From positions 1,055,966 to 1,119,965 of the forward strand of contig RPFO01000131.1 in assembly GCA_009746045.1 (NCBI GenBank): DNA of 64,000 bases. Direction: 5' to 3'. This stretch comes from Mesostigma viride. Taxonomy: Eukaryota > Streptophyta > Mesostigmatophyceae > Mesostigmatales > Mesostigmataceae. The position numbers and the translations under genes are program-made. Positions 62,893 to 64,000 of this stretch are shown here, piece by piece (within the stretch, counting starts at the first letter, position 1; the number at the start of each line of letters is the position of its first letter). The notes beneath the pieces are model-generated. The model did not search any database. It was not told the origin of the DNA and saw only the letters and a program-made list of their open reading frames with translations.

Positions 62893-63950
62893 TCATTGAT
62901 AGGAGAGAAGGGTTCGCAGCGCGGGCTCCGGCTCAGGTGCAAAGCGAACGAATTTATTAGGGGGACGGCCAAGCCTGGCAGCCATACCTGAGCTGAAGTT
63001 GCCCCGGCGGATCCCCACACGTGCTGGGGAGCAGGTGACCGTCGATGCCGGTGGCGATGGCGGTGACGGCGGGGGCCGAGCAGGGGGCTGGGGCGCTGGC
63101 ACGGCGGTATCCATGGGGGTCGCCGTCATTGGAGGAAGGTCCTGGCCGTTAATGCGGACGATGAAGACGCCATTAAAGAGGCGGGCATAGATGCTGCACC
63201 GTAGTTGCGGGTTGGCCTGCTTGGCTGCCCGAGCCTCGTGGACCTCCGGCCGGTTCAAAGCGGCAGCCCGGGCCTCAAGCTGCTCCGGGGTATAGTAATC
63301 GTCGATGCTCAGTTGGGTATCGTGGAGGTTCCGGCGGGCCTTCTGCACCTGCAGTTTGTCCTCCTTGCGGTGGAATTCCACCAAGACATGCAGGGGCGGT
63401 GGGGCCGCCGAGCCGTCGTGCCGTTTTGATGGCGACGCTTTGGGCCACGCCGAGCTTCCCCAGGAAGGGGTCGCCCCGGAGGTAGGTGCCCAGGCGTGCA
63501 TCGTTGACGTTCGAGGGGACGCCACGTACCACAATACTGCATGAGCGAATGGGTTCGTGCATAGCATCCCTTGTGCTGGCCTTGACGGCTGTTTTGATTT
63601 CGTTGATGAGCTCCGTAGGGTTCTGAAGCGTGGCGGCATAGGTGGTCTTGGCAGGAGTTATGGAGGCGGCAAGTTGTTGCTGGAGCTGGTGGAGGAGCTG
63701 CTGCTGCTGCTGCTGCAGCCCTGCTGCAATGTGGGTGATGGCGGAGTGGATGGAGGTGTCGGCGTGTGAGGAATGGGCGTGGTGGGTGCATGGCGAGGTG
63801 GTTGTGGACAGGGTTAATTGAGGGCAGCGTTGAGGAGGGGAGGGAGGCGATCGAAGCAGGTATTGGCGACTTGCTTGGCGGTGATGTTGATGGCGGCCGC
63901 AACAGTGGGGTCGGCTCCCAGGTCCAGAGAGGCCATGACAAAGCGCTCAA
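62893..63950 (-). pseudogene. LINE ORF1 of the window-edge element
   Basis: Minus-strand pieces in two or three frames: an Ala/Pro-rich start, RSCSIVVRGVPSNVNDARLG (RRM-like), then after a shift VLVEFHRKEDKLQVQKARRN, LSIDDYYTPEQLEARAAALN, and a Pro-rich tail. The order matches L1-type ORF1, but the sequence differs from the 59820 protein. Confidence 0.65.
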
Positions 63951-64000
63951 GGGCGCTGTCAGAAAGACGGGAGCACGTCCACCAGACTGCGAGGCAGAGG

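Larger units (their letters stand above)
59098..64000 (-). mobile_element. Two-ORF LINE on the minus strand, continuing past the right edge
   Basis: Reading right to left: ORF1 (63950-62893), endonuclease part of ORF2 (62780-61700), then after a 1.9-kb insertion the start of the RT region (59742-59098), where it is joined to another LINE's ORF1 end. ORF2 matches the LINE at 11243 through SGSPQQQLDQWYSSQSRL and CIQSAALKL. The 5' end lies outside the window. Confidence 0.8.

Overview
The window is nuclear DNA of a eukaryote, most likely a green alga. Two host genes can be traced exon by exon through GT-AG introns: a chloroplast-type ribonuclease J (14 recognisable exons, minus strand, 16.5-27.9 kb) and a Golgi apparatus protein 1 / GLG1-like membrane protein (3 exons, minus strand, 45.8-50.5 kb). 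A third gene, at 53.1-54.4 kb on the plus strand, is an uninterrupted open frame of unrecognised function. Introns carry long microsatellites, and the intergenic DNA is packed with retroelements. The species cannot be fixed from the sequence; green alga is an inference from RNase J, GLG1, base composition and repeat style.

Layout. 1-11.05 kb: an unfamiliar locus. Two paralogous reading frames (1.24 and 2.82 kb) share a Cys-Cys-Cys-His motif, and the second continues into a nine-exon gene that is intact at its splice sites but broken by about eight frameshifts. Its introns and spacers carry a repeated 20-base motif, TTGCGACGGCCGGCGTTTCT. 11.2-15.7 kb: a 5'-truncated LINE with a target-site duplication (TSD) and a tail-to-tail pair of LINE ORF1 fragments. 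16.5-27.9 kb: RNase J, with a Tc1/mariner-type miniature transposon and several minisatellites in its introns. 27.9-32.7 kb: gene-poor DNA ending in a 0.7-kb pyrimidine tract. 32.7-44.8 kb: nested mobile elements, including two copies of a 2.3-kb element with TTAA ends, LINE 3' ends, and a 0.76-kb unclassified repeat. 45.8-50.5 kb: GLG1. 53.1-54.4 kb: the unknown gene. 55-64 kb: more LINEs, a tRNA-like SINE, an ORF1-only retroelement, and a LINE on the minus strand that runs off the right edge.

How the parts relate. The LINE families end in a short hairpin followed by (TTAA)n. Those tails are where both TTAA-ended elements have landed, so one class of element is making landing sites for another. 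Most insertions can be ordered by their TSDs (6-12 bases). The two host genes have perfect reading frames while the 1-11 kb locus does not, so the frameshifts there look like decay rather than poor sequence. Of 23 coding introns mapped, 21 are phase 0.
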